NCBI GenBank assembly: GCA_029077825.1
Contig: JAQNCT010000002.1
Coordinates: 1 to 64,000 of the forward strand
Direction: 5' to 3'
From: Acidocella sp.
GTDB taxonomy: Bacteria; Pseudomonadota; Alphaproteobacteria; Acetobacterales; Acetobacteraceae
Length of the DNA stretch: 64,000 nt
Part shown: piece after piece, positions 1 to 8,500 of the stretch
Layout: each line of letters begins with the position of its first letter
Numbering within the stretch: the stretch's first letter is position 1
Made by a program: the position numbers and the translations under genes
The notes under the pieces: model-generated
Seen by the model: the letters and a program-made list of their open reading frames with translations, nothing else
Database searches by the model: none
What the model was told of the DNA's origin: nothing

Positions 1-191
1 TGGTTCTGGGTGTTCTGCCGTTGGTCCTGGCCAGCGGTGCAGGGGCGGCGGCGCGGGTGAATATGGGCGTAATAATTGCCGGTGGCCTCTCGATTGGTAC
101 GATGTTCACCCTGTTTGTGGTCCCGGCAGTGTATATGGTGCTCTCGGGTCCCAAAAACCCTAACACCCAGGCAACGCCTCCCGCCGTGTAG
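1..191 (+). CDS. RND efflux transporter permease, C-terminal fragment
   Basis: This is the last 63 codons of a gene that begins before the window. The reading frame opens at base 3 and stops at 189-191. The peptide begins VLGVLPLVLASGAGAAARV, then a glycine-rich stretch and the hydrophobic segment TMFTLFVVPAVYMVL, which is the usual final transmembrane helix of AcrB/MexF-type RND pumps in the inner membrane. The short polar tail after the helix is typical. The substrate cannot be judged from this fragment. The assignment to the RND superfamily is firm; the subfamily is open. Confidence 0.8.
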   Translation, partial: VLGVLPLVLASGAGAAARVNMGVIIAGGLSIGTMFTLFVVPAVYMVLSGPKNPNTQATPPAV

Positions 192-236
192 CCCCTTCTC
201 AACGCGGGGCATTTTGTGGCACGCTTAAATTGTGCC

Positions 237-989
237 ATGAGAAAAAACACAACCAATGGTTTTTCGGACGCCACGCAGCTCAACACGCTGTCGCCCGAAA
301 TTCGCCCAACCGCTCCGGCTGCCAGCTTGGCCGGACACCGTGAACGGTTGCGCTCAAGGTTATTGACTGCTGGGCCAGATTCCTTGGCTGACCATGAAAT
401 GATTGAGATGGTGTTGTTTTTAGCCATCCCCCGGCGTGACACCAAGCAGCTGGCGCGCAATTTAATAGCCAAATTTGGTAGTTTTGCCTCTGTCATCTCA
501 GCAAGTGTGCCAGATTTATTGGCCATAGATGGGTTGGGTGAAGCAGGGGCTGCGGCGTTGAAAATTGTGCAGGCAGGCTCACAACGGTTGGCCCGCGCCG
601 AGGTTCTCTACCGCCCAGTGTTAAGCAACTGGGACCGTCTGATGGAATATTTGCAGGCGGTACTGGCCCGTGAAAAAATTGAGCAGTTCCGGATTTTATT
701 CCTTGATAATCGTAACCGCTTGCTGGCGGACCAAGCCCAGGCGAAAGGTACCGTTAACCACACACCGGTTTACCCGCGTGAAGTGGTACGGCGGGCACTT
801 GAGTTGCATGCCACTGCCATCATCCTGGTGCATAACCACCCCAGTGGTGACCCTTCACCAAGCTCTAATGATATTGAAATGACCAAGGAGATTAAAAAAG
901 CCGCTGCGGCGCTCAGCATTGTGCTGCATGACCATGTGATCGTGGGCAATGGCCAGTGGCTGAGCTTCCGCAAAACCGGGCTGTTATGA
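237..989 (+). CDS. radC: RadC family JAB-domain protein
   Basis: About 250 residues. The N-terminal half (HRERLRSRLL, then a helix-hairpin-helix-like region with IDGLGEAGAAAL) and the C-terminal JAB/MPN domain match the RadC (UPF0758) family. The metal-binding motif is visible as VHNHPSGDPSPSSND near residue 200. The family was named for DNA repair, but its biochemical role is still unsettled. I chose the ATG at 237; an in-frame GTG at 216 would add 7 residues. The gene ends 6 bases inside the convergent methyltransferase gene. It may be transcribed alone, since only about 45 bases separate it from the upstream pump gene. Confidence 0.88.
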   Translation: MRKNTTNGFSDATQLNTLSPEIRPTAPAASLAGHRERLRSRLLTAGPDSLADHEMIEMVLFLAIPRRDTKQLARNLIAKFGSFASVISASVPDLLAIDGLGEAGAAALKIVQAGSQRLARAEVLYRPVLSNWDRLMEYLQAVLAREKIEQFRILFLDNRNRLLADQAQAKGTVNHTPVYPREVVRRALELHATAIILVHNHPSGDPSPSSNDIEMTKEIKKAAAALSIVLHDHVIVGNGQWLSFRKTGLL

Positions 990-1763
990 AGCCCAGCCGG
1001 TCATGATGGCCATGCGCAGCGTTGCTATATACCGGCCCTCGCGCCTGGGCAGTTGTGCCAGGGCAGCGGGAAACATCGCACGGGGCGGAATTTTCCGGGA
1101 GCGCGCCTGTACCGCGTTGGCCTCGCCAGCCTGGCGCAGCTCATGCAGCAACGCCAACGGGCTGGCATATAAAAATTCGATATCTTCAACATCCGCCACC
1201 GGCAATGCAAATCCTGCCCGCTGCAGCAGCCCTGCGCAGTCACGTAAGTCAGGAAACGGCGAGACGCGGGGGTGTACTTGGCCGGTGAGCTCATGCTCGG
1301 CCTCCAGCAGGGCGGTGCGCAAATCCTGCAACGTGCCCAGCGTTGGTATGCTGGCCAGAAACAATCCGTTGGGCCGTAGCGCCCGGCGCAGCTGGATGAG
1401 TGCGCCGGGCAGGTCATTCACCCAATGCAGGCTTAAATGTGCGACGATCAAATCGAATGTCTTGTCGCCAAACGGCATGGCCTCGCCGTCAATTGCCAAA
1501 GCCATGCCGCCCGCCTTGGCTGCCATGGCGCCCGATAGATCAGCGCAGACAACTGCCATTCCGCGTGCCGCCAATGCGGGTGCTATGCTGCCGCGACCGC
1601 CAAAATCCAGCGCCGTTTTAAAAATGGTCGTGGTATCATCAAGCCGGTCCAGCAACCGCGCCGCCAGATCATCAAGCACTGGCGCCAGCGTGGCCACGCC
1701 GGCTGCGGCCCGCGCTCGGTGCTGGCGCACCGCTTGCGCATCGAAAATCTCTGCATCACTCAC
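984..1763 (-). CDS. NDUFAF5-like SAM-dependent methyltransferase
   Basis: A class I methyltransferase of about 259 residues. The SAM-binding loop is ALDFGGRGS near residue 50, followed by a motif III-like SLHWVNDLPGALIQLRRAL, which is the hallmark of the NDUFAF5/BioC-related group. In mitochondria NDUFAF5 modifies an arginine in complex I subunit NDUFS7; that this bacterial protein does the same is inference. The frame stays open upstream to 2054, but that part lies over comF, so I chose the GTG at 1761-1763. The start codons of this gene and the divergent comF are only 3 bases apart. Its neighbours comF, grxC and the DUF1178 gene recur together in Alphaproteobacteria. Confidence 0.8.
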   Translation of the reverse strand: MSDAEIFDAQAVRQHRARAAAGVATLAPVLDDLAARLLDRLDDTTTIFKTALDFGGRGSIAPALAARGMAVVCADLSGAMAAKAGGMALAIDGEAMPFGDKTFDLIVAHLSLHWVNDLPGALIQLRRALRPNGLFLASIPTLGTLQDLRTALLEAEHELTGQVHPRVSPFPDLRDCAGLLQRAGFALPVADVEDIEFLYASPLALLHELRQAGEANAVQARSRKIPPRAMFPAALAQLPRREGRYIATLRMAIMTGWAS

Positions 1764-1766
1764 GAC

Positions 1767-2513
1767 ATGACCCTTATCAGTTTCATCAAACCCATTGGCC
1801 GGGCGATTCTGGATACGCTGCTGCCGCCGAATTGTCTTGCCTGTGATACCCCAGTGGAAACCGACGGGCAGTTTTGCCTGGAATGTTTTCGCAAAACCAA
1901 TTTTATCTCCGCCCCCTTTTGCGATTGCTGCGGGGTGCCGTTGCCCTTTGGCGAGGCTGGTGGGCGAGCCGGTATCTGTCTGGTGTGCGAGGCAACGCCG
2001 CCGGCTTTCACCCAGGCCCGTGCAGCGCTGCGTTATGATGATGCGACCAAGCATCTCATCCTGCCCTTCAAATACGCTGACCGCACCGAGTCAGCCCGCG
2101 GGCTGGCCCTGCTGATGGCCAAAGCAGGTGCGGCCTTGCTATTGCGTGCTGACCAACTGGTGCCAGTGCCGTTGCATATCTCGCGTCTGCGCCAGCGCCG
2201 CTACAACCAGGCGGCATTACTGGCTTGGCAACTCGGGCGGATGATCAAAAAGCCAGTGCAGCCGGATGCTTTGGTGCGCAACCGCGTTACGGTTCCGCTG
2301 GGTCCATTGGGGTTTGAAGCACGGCGGAGCGAATTGCAGGATGCGATCACGGTGCGGGCCAAAAACATCGGCGGCAAGAACATTCTGTTGATCGACGACA
2401 TCATGACCTCTGGCGCTACTGCCAATGCCTGCGCTGTGGCCCTGCTGGCGGCGGGCGCTGCGCGGGTGGATGTGCTCACCGCCGCGCGCGTGCCTGATCC
2501 GCGTCTCACGTAA
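1767..2513 (+). CDS. comF: ComF family phosphoribosyltransferase-like protein
   Basis: 248 residues. The N-terminus carries a double zinc-ribbon pattern with cysteines at about 23, 26, 37, 40, 52, 55, 71 and 74. The C-terminus is a type I phosphoribosyltransferase domain with the PRPP loop ILLIDDIMTSGATA at about 206-219. ComF proteins are linked to DNA uptake in competent bacteria, and dprA, a second uptake gene, lies at about 29 kb. Start: the ATG at 1767 begins directly before the conserved N-terminal region; upstream in-frame codons overlap the divergent methyltransferase gene. The next gene, grxC, begins 52 bases downstream on the same strand. Confidence 0.88.
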   Translation: MTLISFIKPIGRAILDTLLPPNCLACDTPVETDGQFCLECFRKTNFISAPFCDCCGVPLPFGEAGGRAGICLVCEATPPAFTQARAALRYDDATKHLILPFKYADRTESARGLALLMAKAGAALLLRADQLVPVPLHISRLRQRRYNQAALLAWQLGRMIKKPVQPDALVRNRVTVPLGPLGFEARRSELQDAITVRAKNIGGKNILLIDDIMTSGATANACAVALLAAGAARVDVLTAARVPDPRLT

Positions 2514-2565
2514 CGCCCTCTTGCATCCGGCCCGGTTCCGGCTAGATGACGTTACGGAGACTATG

Positions 2566-2823
2566 ATGCCAAAAATCGAAATTTATACCCAAAACTTCTG
2601 CCCTTATTGTGCCCGTGCGGTAAAACTGCTGGCCAGTAAAGCTGTTGAATTCACTGAAATTGATGCACCGAACGGCTCGGCGGCTCGCAAGACCGCTATT
2701 GAGCGTTCAGGTGGCCGCAGCACTGTACCGCAGATTTTCATTAATGATCAGCCGATTGGTGGCTGCGATGATCTTGTGGCCCTCAACCGTGCCGGCAAGT
2801 TGGATGCAATGTTAGCCGGATGA
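2566..2823 (+). CDS. grxC: Glutaredoxin 3
   Basis: An 85-residue glutaredoxin with the dithiol active site CPYC at about residues 11-14, and the TVPQIFIN (cis-proline) and GGCDDL glutathione-binding motifs. It reduces protein and mixed disulfides in the cytoplasm using glutathione. Two ATG codons lie at 2563 and 2566; the GGAGA at 2556-2560 is better spaced for 2566. The frame stays open upstream into comF, but that region has no glutaredoxin similarity. The stop overlaps the start of the DUF1178 gene by 4 bases, so the two are translationally coupled. Confidence 0.93.
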   Translation: MPKIEIYTQNFCPYCARAVKLLASKAVEFTEIDAPNGSAARKTAIERSGGRSTVPQIFINDQPIGGCDDLVALNRAGKLDAMLAG

Positions 2824-3299
2824 TCCATTACCAACTTATTTGCGCTGGCTCACACGAGTTCGACGGCTGGTTCAAGGATAGTGAGAATTTTGAACGCCAG
2901 GCCAGGCGTGGTTTAATTTTATGCCCAATATGCGCCAGCACTAAGGTGGACCGCGCTCTTATGGCACCACGGCTGCGCAAAAAGGGCCGGGTGATCGACC
3001 ATGACCCGCAACCAAAAGTGTCAGCAACGCCCGCGATGGTTGAATCAACACCGTTGCAATCCACGGCGGGCATGATTCCGGACCAAGTGCGGGCAGTGCT
3101 TCATAAGTTACGCGCCGAGGTGGAGAAGAATTGCGATTACGTTGGCAATGAATTCGCAACTGAGGCCCGCAAAATTCATCACGGTGAGGCAAAGCCGCGT
3201 GGCATTTATGGTGAGAGTACCGAGGCTGAAGCCGAGGCGTTAGCCGACGATGGAATCGACGTGGCGCGGATCCCCTGGCTGCCAAGAGCTGATAGCTAG
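2820..3299 (+). CDS. DUF1178 family protein
   Basis: 159 residues. The N-terminus begins MIHYQLICAGSHEFDGWF and continues with a CPIC pair, which together give the cysteine pattern seen in DUF1178 proteins and suggest a small zinc-ribbon-like fold. The C-terminal half contains the conserved region around YVGNEFATEARKIHHGE. The function is unknown in the family. It overlaps grxC by 4 bases (ATGA) and ends 8 bases before the end of the convergent VWA gene. Co-occurrence with grxC suggests a redox or metal-related role, which is inference only. Confidence 0.85.
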   Translation: MIHYQLICAGSHEFDGWFKDSENFERQARRGLILCPICASTKVDRALMAPRLRKKGRVIDHDPQPKVSATPAMVESTPLQSTAGMIPDQVRAVLHKLRAEVEKNCDYVGNEFATEARKIHHGEAKPRGIYGESTEAEAEALADDGIDVARIPWLPRADS

Positions 3300-3307
3300 C
3301 CTGATCG

Positions 3308-4501
3308 CTAATGCATCAACCGATGCATCGCCGCGTCCAACCCTTCTAGTGTCAACCCATACATCCGGTTCCCGAACATATCGCGGATGATCTTGGTGCT
3401 CTGCGTATAGTTCCAGTGTTTTTCAGGTACGGGATTGATCCAGACGGATTTGGGAAAGGCGGTGACCAACCGGCGCAGCCAATCCTGGCCGGATTCGGTA
3501 TTCCAGCTTGAAATGCCACCGCCGGGTTGAATCAGCTCGTAGGGACTCATCGCGGCATCACCAATGAAAATCAGCTTCCAGCTGGGGTCATATTTATGCA
3601 AAACATCATAAGTTGGCACGGCATCAGCGCTGCGAAACCGCGCGTCGGTCCATAAAGTATCATACGGGCAGTTATGGAAATATAAATGCACCAGATGCTT
3701 AAATTCACCTTTGGCGGCGGTGAATAATTGCTCCGACAGGGCGATATGGTCATCCATCGAGCCGCCGATATCCAGCAGCAGCAGCAACTTCACCGCATTA
3801 TGCCGCTCGGGCACCATTTTTAAGTCTAAAAATCCGGCATTACGCGCGGTTGAACCAATTGTGTCAGCCAAATCCAAAGCTTCAGCCGCCCCTTCGCGGG
3901 CAAAGCGGCGTAACCGGCGAAGTGCCAATTTCATATTACGGGTGCCAATTTCAACATCCGCTGCCAAATTGCGAAACGCGCGCTGGTCCCAAATTTTCAC
4001 AGCCGCGCGGTTGCGCCCGGTTTGCTGGCCAATCCGCACCCCTTCAGGATTATAGCCATTGGCACCAAACGGCGAGGTGCCAGCGGTGCCAATCCATTTA
4101 GAGCCGCCTTCATGGCGGGCTTTTTGCTCCTCCAAGCGCTTGGCCAGTGTTTCCATCAATTTCTCAAACCCGCCCAGGGCTTCAATCTCGGCTTTTTCCG
4201 CATCGGTCAGCAGTTTTTCCGCCTGCAACCGCAACCATTCTTCAGGTAATGGTGTTGCTTCCACGCCGTTCAGTGCTTCCGGCTTGGGTTGCAAAATACC
4301 CTTGAAGGATTCCGCAAACACCCGGTCAAACTTATCAATAAATCGTTCTTCTTTCACCAGCGTGGCGCGGGCCAGGTAGTAGAAGGTGTCAATATCATAA
4401 TCTCCAAGCCCGGCCTGCATCGCTTCCTGCAGGGTAAGATATTCGCGCAAGCTTGGCTTTACCCCCGCCGCCCGCAAAGCCAGGAAGAAGCCGATGAACA
4501 T
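3308..4501 (-). CDS. CoxE-like VWA domain protein
   Basis: 397 residues, with a C-terminal von Willebrand factor A domain. The metal-ion-dependent adhesion motif reads DIGGSMDDH from residue 244, so the canonical DxSxS is D244-x-G246-x-S248, as is common in the CoxE-like group. The N-terminal half is helical and rich in charged residues, without signal peptide or membrane segment, so the protein is probably cytoplasmic. The MoxR-type AAA+ gene lies just upstream on the same strand (75 bases apart). Such pairs are thought to work as chaperone systems for metalloenzyme or complex maturation; the client here is unknown. Confidence 0.85.
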   Translation of the reverse strand: MFIGFFLALRAAGVKPSLREYLTLQEAMQAGLGDYDIDTFYYLARATLVKEERFIDKFDRVFAESFKGILQPKPEALNGVEATPLPEEWLRLQAEKLLTDAEKAEIEALGGFEKLMETLAKRLEEQKARHEGGSKWIGTAGTSPFGANGYNPEGVRIGQQTGRNRAAVKIWDQRAFRNLAADVEIGTRNMKLALRRLRRFAREGAAEALDLADTIGSTARNAGFLDLKMVPERHNAVKLLLLLDIGGSMDDHIALSEQLFTAAKGEFKHLVHLYFHNCPYDTLWTDARFRSADAVPTYDVLHKYDPSWKLIFIGDAAMSPYELIQPGGGISSWNTESGQDWLRRLVTAFPKSVWINPVPEKHWNYTQSTKIIRDMFGNRMYGLTLEGLDAAMHRLMH

Positions 4502-4576
4502 GGTCAGCCCGACACGGCTAGACGTTGGACCGCCCCGCGGTTCAATGCCACTGTAAACGTGACTCGCGGAAACATT

Positions 4577-5422
4577 TCAGCCACCGCGCCGATGGATGAA
4601 CGCCAGGCGCTCAAACAAATGCACATCCTGTTCGTTCTTCAACAAGGCACCGTGCAACGGTGGGATCAACTTCCCGGTTGATTTTTCGCGCAACAATTCC
4701 GGCCCAATATCCTCGGCCATCAGCAGCTTCAACCAGTCCAGAAACTCCGAAGTTGAAGGCCGCTTTTTCAACCCTGGTAACTCCCGCAATTCATAAAACG
4801 CCGTCAGCGCCTCGCGCAGCAACAGTTGCTTCATGCCGGGATAATGCACCTCTACAATCCGCTCCATCGTCTCGCGGTCTGGGAATTTAATGTAATGAAA
4901 AAAACACCGGCGCAAAAAAGCATCCGGTAATTCCTTTTCATTATTTGAGGTGATAATAATCACTGGCCGCTGCTTGGCCTTAATCGTCTGGCGCGTCTCG
5001 TAAACAAAGAACTCCATTCGGTCGAGTTCCAGCAGCAAATCATTCGGAAACTCAATATCGGCTTTGTCTATCTCATCAATCAGTAAAACCGGCGCGTTCT
5101 GTGCCTCAAACGCGTCCCATAATTTGCCATGGATGATGTAATTGCCAATGTCATGCACCCGCGCATCGCCCAACTGGCTATCACGCAGGCGCGAAACCGC
5201 GTCATACTCATACAAACCCTGCTGCGCTTTGGTGGTGGATTTGACATGCCAGGAAATAAGGTCTTTCCCCAATGCTCGCGCCACCTCCTGCGCCAACACT
5301 GTTTTTCCCGTCCCAGGCTCACCCTTTATTAACAATGGCCGCTGCAACGAAACCGCCGCATTCACCGCAACCTTCAAATCATCTGTTGCTACAAATGACG
5401 ATGTGCCTTCAAACCGTGCCAA
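4577..5422 (-). CDS. MoxR-family AAA+ ATPase
   Basis: About 281 residues. Walker A is GEPGTGKTVLA, Walker B is LLIDEIDKAD, and the sensor 1 region is PVIIITSNNEKELPDAFLRR. I chose the TTG at 5420-5422 because the reverse strand carries AAGGGGG 6 bases upstream; an in-frame ATG at 5476 would add 18 residues read from a repeat-like intergenic element, and those residues look non-conserved. It is likely to form a ring ATPase working with the VWA protein encoded next downstream. No substrate can be read from the sequence. Confidence 0.87.
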   Translation of the reverse strand: MARFEGTSSFVATDDLKVAVNAAVSLQRPLLIKGEPGTGKTVLAQEVARALGKDLISWHVKSTTKAQQGLYEYDAVSRLRDSQLGDARVHDIGNYIIHGKLWDAFEAQNAPVLLIDEIDKADIEFPNDLLLELDRMEFFVYETRQTIKAKQRPVIIITSNNEKELPDAFLRRCFFHYIKFPDRETMERIVEVHYPGMKQLLLREALTAFYELRELPGLKKRPSTSEFLDWLKLLMAEDIGPELLREKSTGKLIPPLHGALLKNEQDVHLFERLAFIHRRGG

Positions 5423-5449
5423 TGCATGCCCCCTTAGATAGCCAAGGTC

Positions 5450-5548
5450 AGGGGCTCTGCCCCAGGACCCCGCCAAAGGCTGAGCCTTTGGAATTTATTC
5501 GTAAAGAGTCTTAATTTTTCCTGGGGATCAGGGGGCAAGCCCCCTGAT
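5450..5548. repeat. Multi-hairpin palindromic element
   Basis: The spacer between sodB and the MoxR gene contains a cluster of inverted repeats. These are GGGGC-TCT-GCCCC at 5451-5463, CCAAAGGC-TGA-GCCTTTGG at 5473-5491, and a perfect 10-base arm pair at 5527-5536 and 5539-5548. In addition CCCCAGGA at 5460-5467 can pair with TCCTGGGG at 5519-5526, bracketing the second hairpin. The arrangement looks like a dispersed REP-type element rather than a simple terminator, as no T-run follows the strong 3' arm on the reverse strand. No second copy occurs in this window. Confidence 0.6.
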
Positions 5549-5557
5549 CTGACTTAT

Positions 5558-6166
5558 TCAGGCCGCTTTGAGGGCAGCTTCGGCGAATTCGTAATTGGCG
5601 AGATTATCAATCCAGTTGGTCAGGTAATCCGGGCGGCGGTTACGGAAATCGAGGTAATAGGAATGTTCCCATACATCGATACCCAGCAGAGCTTTGCCTT
5701 CGCCGGTGGCAAGCGGGTTGGAGCCGTTCGGGGTTTTGGTGATTTTCAGCTTGCCGTCAGCAGCCAGAACGAGCCATGCCCAGCCGGAGCCAAACTGGCC
5801 AATGCCGGCAGCCTTAAAAGCGTCTTTATAGGCGGCGACGGAGCCGAAATCGGCGATGATTTTAGCTTCCAGGGTGGCGGGCATGGCACCACCGGTAGGG
5901 CTCATGTTCTGCCAGAACAAAATATGATTCCAATGCTGGCCGGCGTTGTTAAACACCGGTGCCAGTTCAGGCTTGCCGTGCGAAAAAGCAACAATTTCCT
6001 CAAGCGTCTTGCCCTGCAGCTCAGGGTGTTTTTCAACAAAGCCGTTCAACGCGGTAACGTAAGCCTGGTGGTGCTTGCCGTGGTGCAGTTCCAGAGTTTC
6101 CTGGCACATTCCTTTTGAGGCAAGGGCAGAGGCAGCGTAGGGCAGGGTGGGTAGTTCAAAAGCCAT
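5558..6166 (-). CDS. sodB: Superoxide dismutase, iron type
   Basis: 202 residues, the usual length. The four metal ligands are visible as H28 (LELHHGKHHQ), H81 (QHWNH), D164 and H168 (DVWEHSYY). Gln77 in NNAGQHWNH is at the position that favours iron over manganese. It converts superoxide to hydrogen peroxide and oxygen in the cytoplasm; no signal peptide is present. AGGAGA lies about 7 bases before the ATG on the reverse strand. The divergent NDUFAF6-like gene starts 59 bases away, so the two promoters share a short region. Confidence 0.96.
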   Translation of the reverse strand: MAFELPTLPYAASALASKGMCQETLELHHGKHHQAYVTALNGFVEKHPELQGKTLEEIVAFSHGKPELAPVFNNAGQHWNHILFWQNMSPTGGAMPATLEAKIIADFGSVAAYKDAFKAAGIGQFGSGWAWLVLAADGKLKITKTPNGSNPLATGEGKALLGIDVWEHSYYLDFRNRRPDYLTNWIDNLANYEFAEAALKAA

Positions 6167-6225
6167 GGGGCGGGTCTCCTGGGTTGGGGTTTTATTTAAC
6201 CGTGCTATTTAGCTATGGACTGTGC

Positions 6226-6921
6226 ATGACATCGTCAAGCGAACTTCTTGTCCATATTCGCCGGGCCGACCCGGACCGGTATTTCACATCATTATTTGCC
6301 CCGGCTGATAAGCGTGAGGCGTTGTGGCTTTTATATGGCTTTAACAACGAGCTGGCGCGGGCGCGTGAAGTGGCGTCGGAGCCGACTTTGGCGCTGATCC
6401 GCCTGACCTGGTGGCGCAAAGTGGTAGATGGCGCACAGCGCAACCACCTCATCGCAACGCCGCTCACCAAGGCGTTGAACCAAGGCATTTTCACCCGGGC
6501 GGATTTGGCAGCGCTGATCGATGCCCGTGAGGCTGAGACCGCCGCGATAGCTGATTTCACTCATTTCATGGCGTATGTTCGTGGCACGGCGGGTAAGCTA
6601 GCGCGGGTGGCAGGCAAGCTGCTGGGTGAGGATAGTGATGCCGTGGAAGATTTAGGCACCGCCTACGGCATTTCAGGGGTCCTACGGGCAGCGCCGTTTC
6701 TGGCGCGCCAGGGCCGCAGCCTGCTACCGGCTGATGGCACAACTGAAAAGCAATTGGTTTCCACCGCCCAGGCGCTGCTTAAAGCCTCACCGCCGCGTGC
6801 TGCCATGGCCGCCTGCCTGACAGCGGTTTATGCCAAGCGAGATTTGGGCAAAACTTACCGCCCGCATGGGCTTGCCGATAAATTGGCGGTGTTAAACGCT
6901 GCCGTGTGGGGCCGGGTTTAG
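6226..6921 (+). CDS. Squalene/phytoene synthase-like protein, NDUFAF6 type
   Basis: 231 residues with the isoprenoid synthase-type fold of the squalene/phytoene synthase family. The first aspartate-rich motif expected in true synthases is replaced by YGFNNELARAREV, as in the mitochondrial complex I assembly factor NDUFAF6 (which has a similar FNVELAQ stretch). A catalytic role is therefore unlikely. The conserved LIRLTWWRKVVDG segment follows. Start: the ATG at 6226; upstream in-frame codons overlap sodB. The gene ends 4 bases inside hemB (convergent). A role in respiratory complex I maturation is inference from the family. Confidence 0.75.
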   Translation: MTSSSELLVHIRRADPDRYFTSLFAPADKREALWLLYGFNNELARAREVASEPTLALIRLTWWRKVVDGAQRNHLIATPLTKALNQGIFTRADLAALIDAREAETAAIADFTHFMAYVRGTAGKLARVAGKLLGEDSDAVEDLGTAYGISGVLRAAPFLARQGRSLLPADGTTEKQLVSTAQALLKASPPRAAMAACLTAVYAKRDLGKTYRPHGLADKLAVLNAAVWGRV

Positions 6922-7910
6922 CCGGCCAAAATTCGCGCTGCCGACACCGCGAAATAGCTCAGCACGCCGGAGCACCCAGCCCGTTTGAAACCAAGCAAAC
7001 TCTCCAGCATTGCCCGGTCATGGTCCATCCAGCCGTTGTTTACCGCGGCCATAATCATGGCATACTCACCGGAAACTTGATAAGCAAAAACAGGGACTTT
7101 TAACTCGTCTTTGACACGGCGTATAATGTCCAGATACGGCATGCCGGGCTTGACCATGATCATGTCCGCCCCTTCGGCAATGTCCAAGGCGGCTTCACGC
7201 AAGGCCTCATCGGAATTAGCCGGGTTCATCTGGTAGGTTTTTTTATCACCTTTCAGCGCCCCACCGGAGCCGATGGCATCACGGAACGGGCCGTAAAAAG
7301 CCGAGGCGTATTTGGCGGCGTAGCTCATCAGGCGGGTGTGGATATGCCCAGCCTCATCCAGCCCGGCCCGCAAGGCGCCGATTCGGCCATCCATCATGTC
7401 AGAGGGGGAGATAATATCCACCCCCGCATTGGCCTGATTAACAGCTTGTTTTACCAGTATTTCAACCGATTCATCATTTGCCACATAGCCATCTCGTAAA
7501 ACGCCATCATGGCCATGGTTGGTGTAAGGGTCGAGTGCAACATCTCCCACAATGGCGATTTGCGGAAATTCCGCCTTCAAAATACGGGTGGCCTGGCACA
7601 GTAGGTTATTCGGGTTCAGCGCCTCGGTGCCTTCAGCATCTTTTTTTTCAGGGGATGTAGCGGGAAACAGCGCGATTGCAGGAATGCCAAGCCGGGCAGC
7701 TTCCTCAACATATTTTGCCAAACCATCCAGCGCTGTGCGCATTACGCCGGGCATCGAGGCAATCTCCACCGGGGCGCCGGTGCCCTCACGGATAAAAATC
7801 GGCCAGATCAGATCATCCACCGAGAGCTTGTTTTCCGCCACCAATCGCCGTGTTGCGTCATCAAACCGGTTACGGCGCATCCGGATAGCTGGGAATTTTG
7901 CATGTATCAT
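6918..7910 (-). CDS. hemB: Delta-aminolevulinic acid dehydratase (porphobilinogen synthase)
   Basis: 330 residues, full length. It condenses two aminolevulinate molecules to porphobilinogen in haem and cobalamin synthesis. The Schiff-base lysines are K200 (SYAAKYAS) and K254 (MVKPGMPYLD). The region where zinc enzymes have a cysteine triad reads DVALDPYTNHGHDG, so this belongs to the magnesium-responsive, zinc-independent type. It is transcribed away from rpiB, with 133 bases between the starts, and overlaps the NDUFAF6-like gene tail by 4 bases. Confidence 0.96.
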   Translation of the reverse strand: MIHAKFPAIRMRRNRFDDATRRLVAENKLSVDDLIWPIFIREGTGAPVEIASMPGVMRTALDGLAKYVEEAARLGIPAIALFPATSPEKKDAEGTEALNPNNLLCQATRILKAEFPQIAIVGDVALDPYTNHGHDGVLRDGYVANDESVEILVKQAVNQANAGVDIISPSDMMDGRIGALRAGLDEAGHIHTRLMSYAAKYASAFYGPFRDAIGSGGALKGDKKTYQMNPANSDEALREAALDIAEGADMIMVKPGMPYLDIIRRVKDELKVPVFAYQVSGEYAMIMAAVNNGWMDHDRAMLESLLGFKRAGCSGVLSYFAVSAARILAG

Positions 7911-8043
7911 AGAAACAATATTATCTGCTTATGCGCCGCAATCCAAGTCGTGAGATAGCCAAGCCGATTTTGCCACCCTGCCATTAGCCTGCCTCAGTAA
8001 GGGCTTGTTTCACAATAGCGATGCGCATGTTAAACTCCCACAC

Positions 8044-8496
8044 ATGACGAACTCTCTTATTGTGGCCATTGGTGCTGACCATGGCGGCGTATTGCTCAAA
8101 AACCGGCTGGCCGCAGTGCTGGCTGAAGCCGGTCATCAGGTGCTGGATTTCGGCACTGACGGCCCAGCCAGTGTTGATTACCCGGATTTCGCCCAGGCAG
8201 TCTGCGGTGCAATCACGCGCGCCGAGGCCGATTTAGGCATTCTGGTCTGTGGCACCGGCATCGGTATGTCGATTGCCGCCAACCGCCACCCAGCTATCCG
8301 TTGTGCCCTGGTGCATGATGTCACCACCACCCGGCTCACCCGCGCCCACAATGACGCTAACGTCATCGCCATGGGTGCTAGAATCATTGGCGAGGAAGTG
8401 GCGTTGGATATTCTCACCGCCTTTCTGACCACCAGATATGAAGGCGGACGACATGACCGCCGGATAGCCAAACTGAACATTGAAAGCGTGAAATAA
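8044..8496 (+). CDS. rpiB: Ribose 5-phosphate isomerase B
   Basis: 150 residues. It interconverts ribose 5-phosphate and ribulose 5-phosphate. Family landmarks are GADHGG near the N-terminus, the [13 protein letters not shown] phosphate loop with the active-site cysteine at about residue 69, and [14 protein letters not shown]. The ATG at 8044 opens the conserved IGADHG region; a longer in-frame start at 8005 is unsupported. It is the first gene of the long forward run and ends 4 bases before glyA. The 133-base spacer to hemB must hold the promoters; I saw no riboswitch in it. Confidence 0.93.
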   Translation: MTNSLIVAIGADHGGVLLKNRLAAVLAEAGHQVLDFGTDGPASVDYPDFAQAVCGAITRAEADLGILVCGTGIGMSIAANRHPAIRCALVHDVTTTRLTRAHNDANVIAMGARIIGEEVALDILTAFLTTRYEGGRHDRRIAKLNIESVK

Positions 8497-8500
8497 AACA

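Noticed and set aside
1003-1770. A 255-codon open frame opposite the NDUFAF5-like methyltransferase
   Set aside because: The reverse frame has clear methyltransferase motifs; the forward translation is Ser/Arg/Ala-rich and has none.
5527-5548. Perfect 10-base hairpin as the intrinsic terminator of sodB
   Set aside because: On the reverse strand no T-run follows the stem, and it is part of a larger set of nested palindromes.
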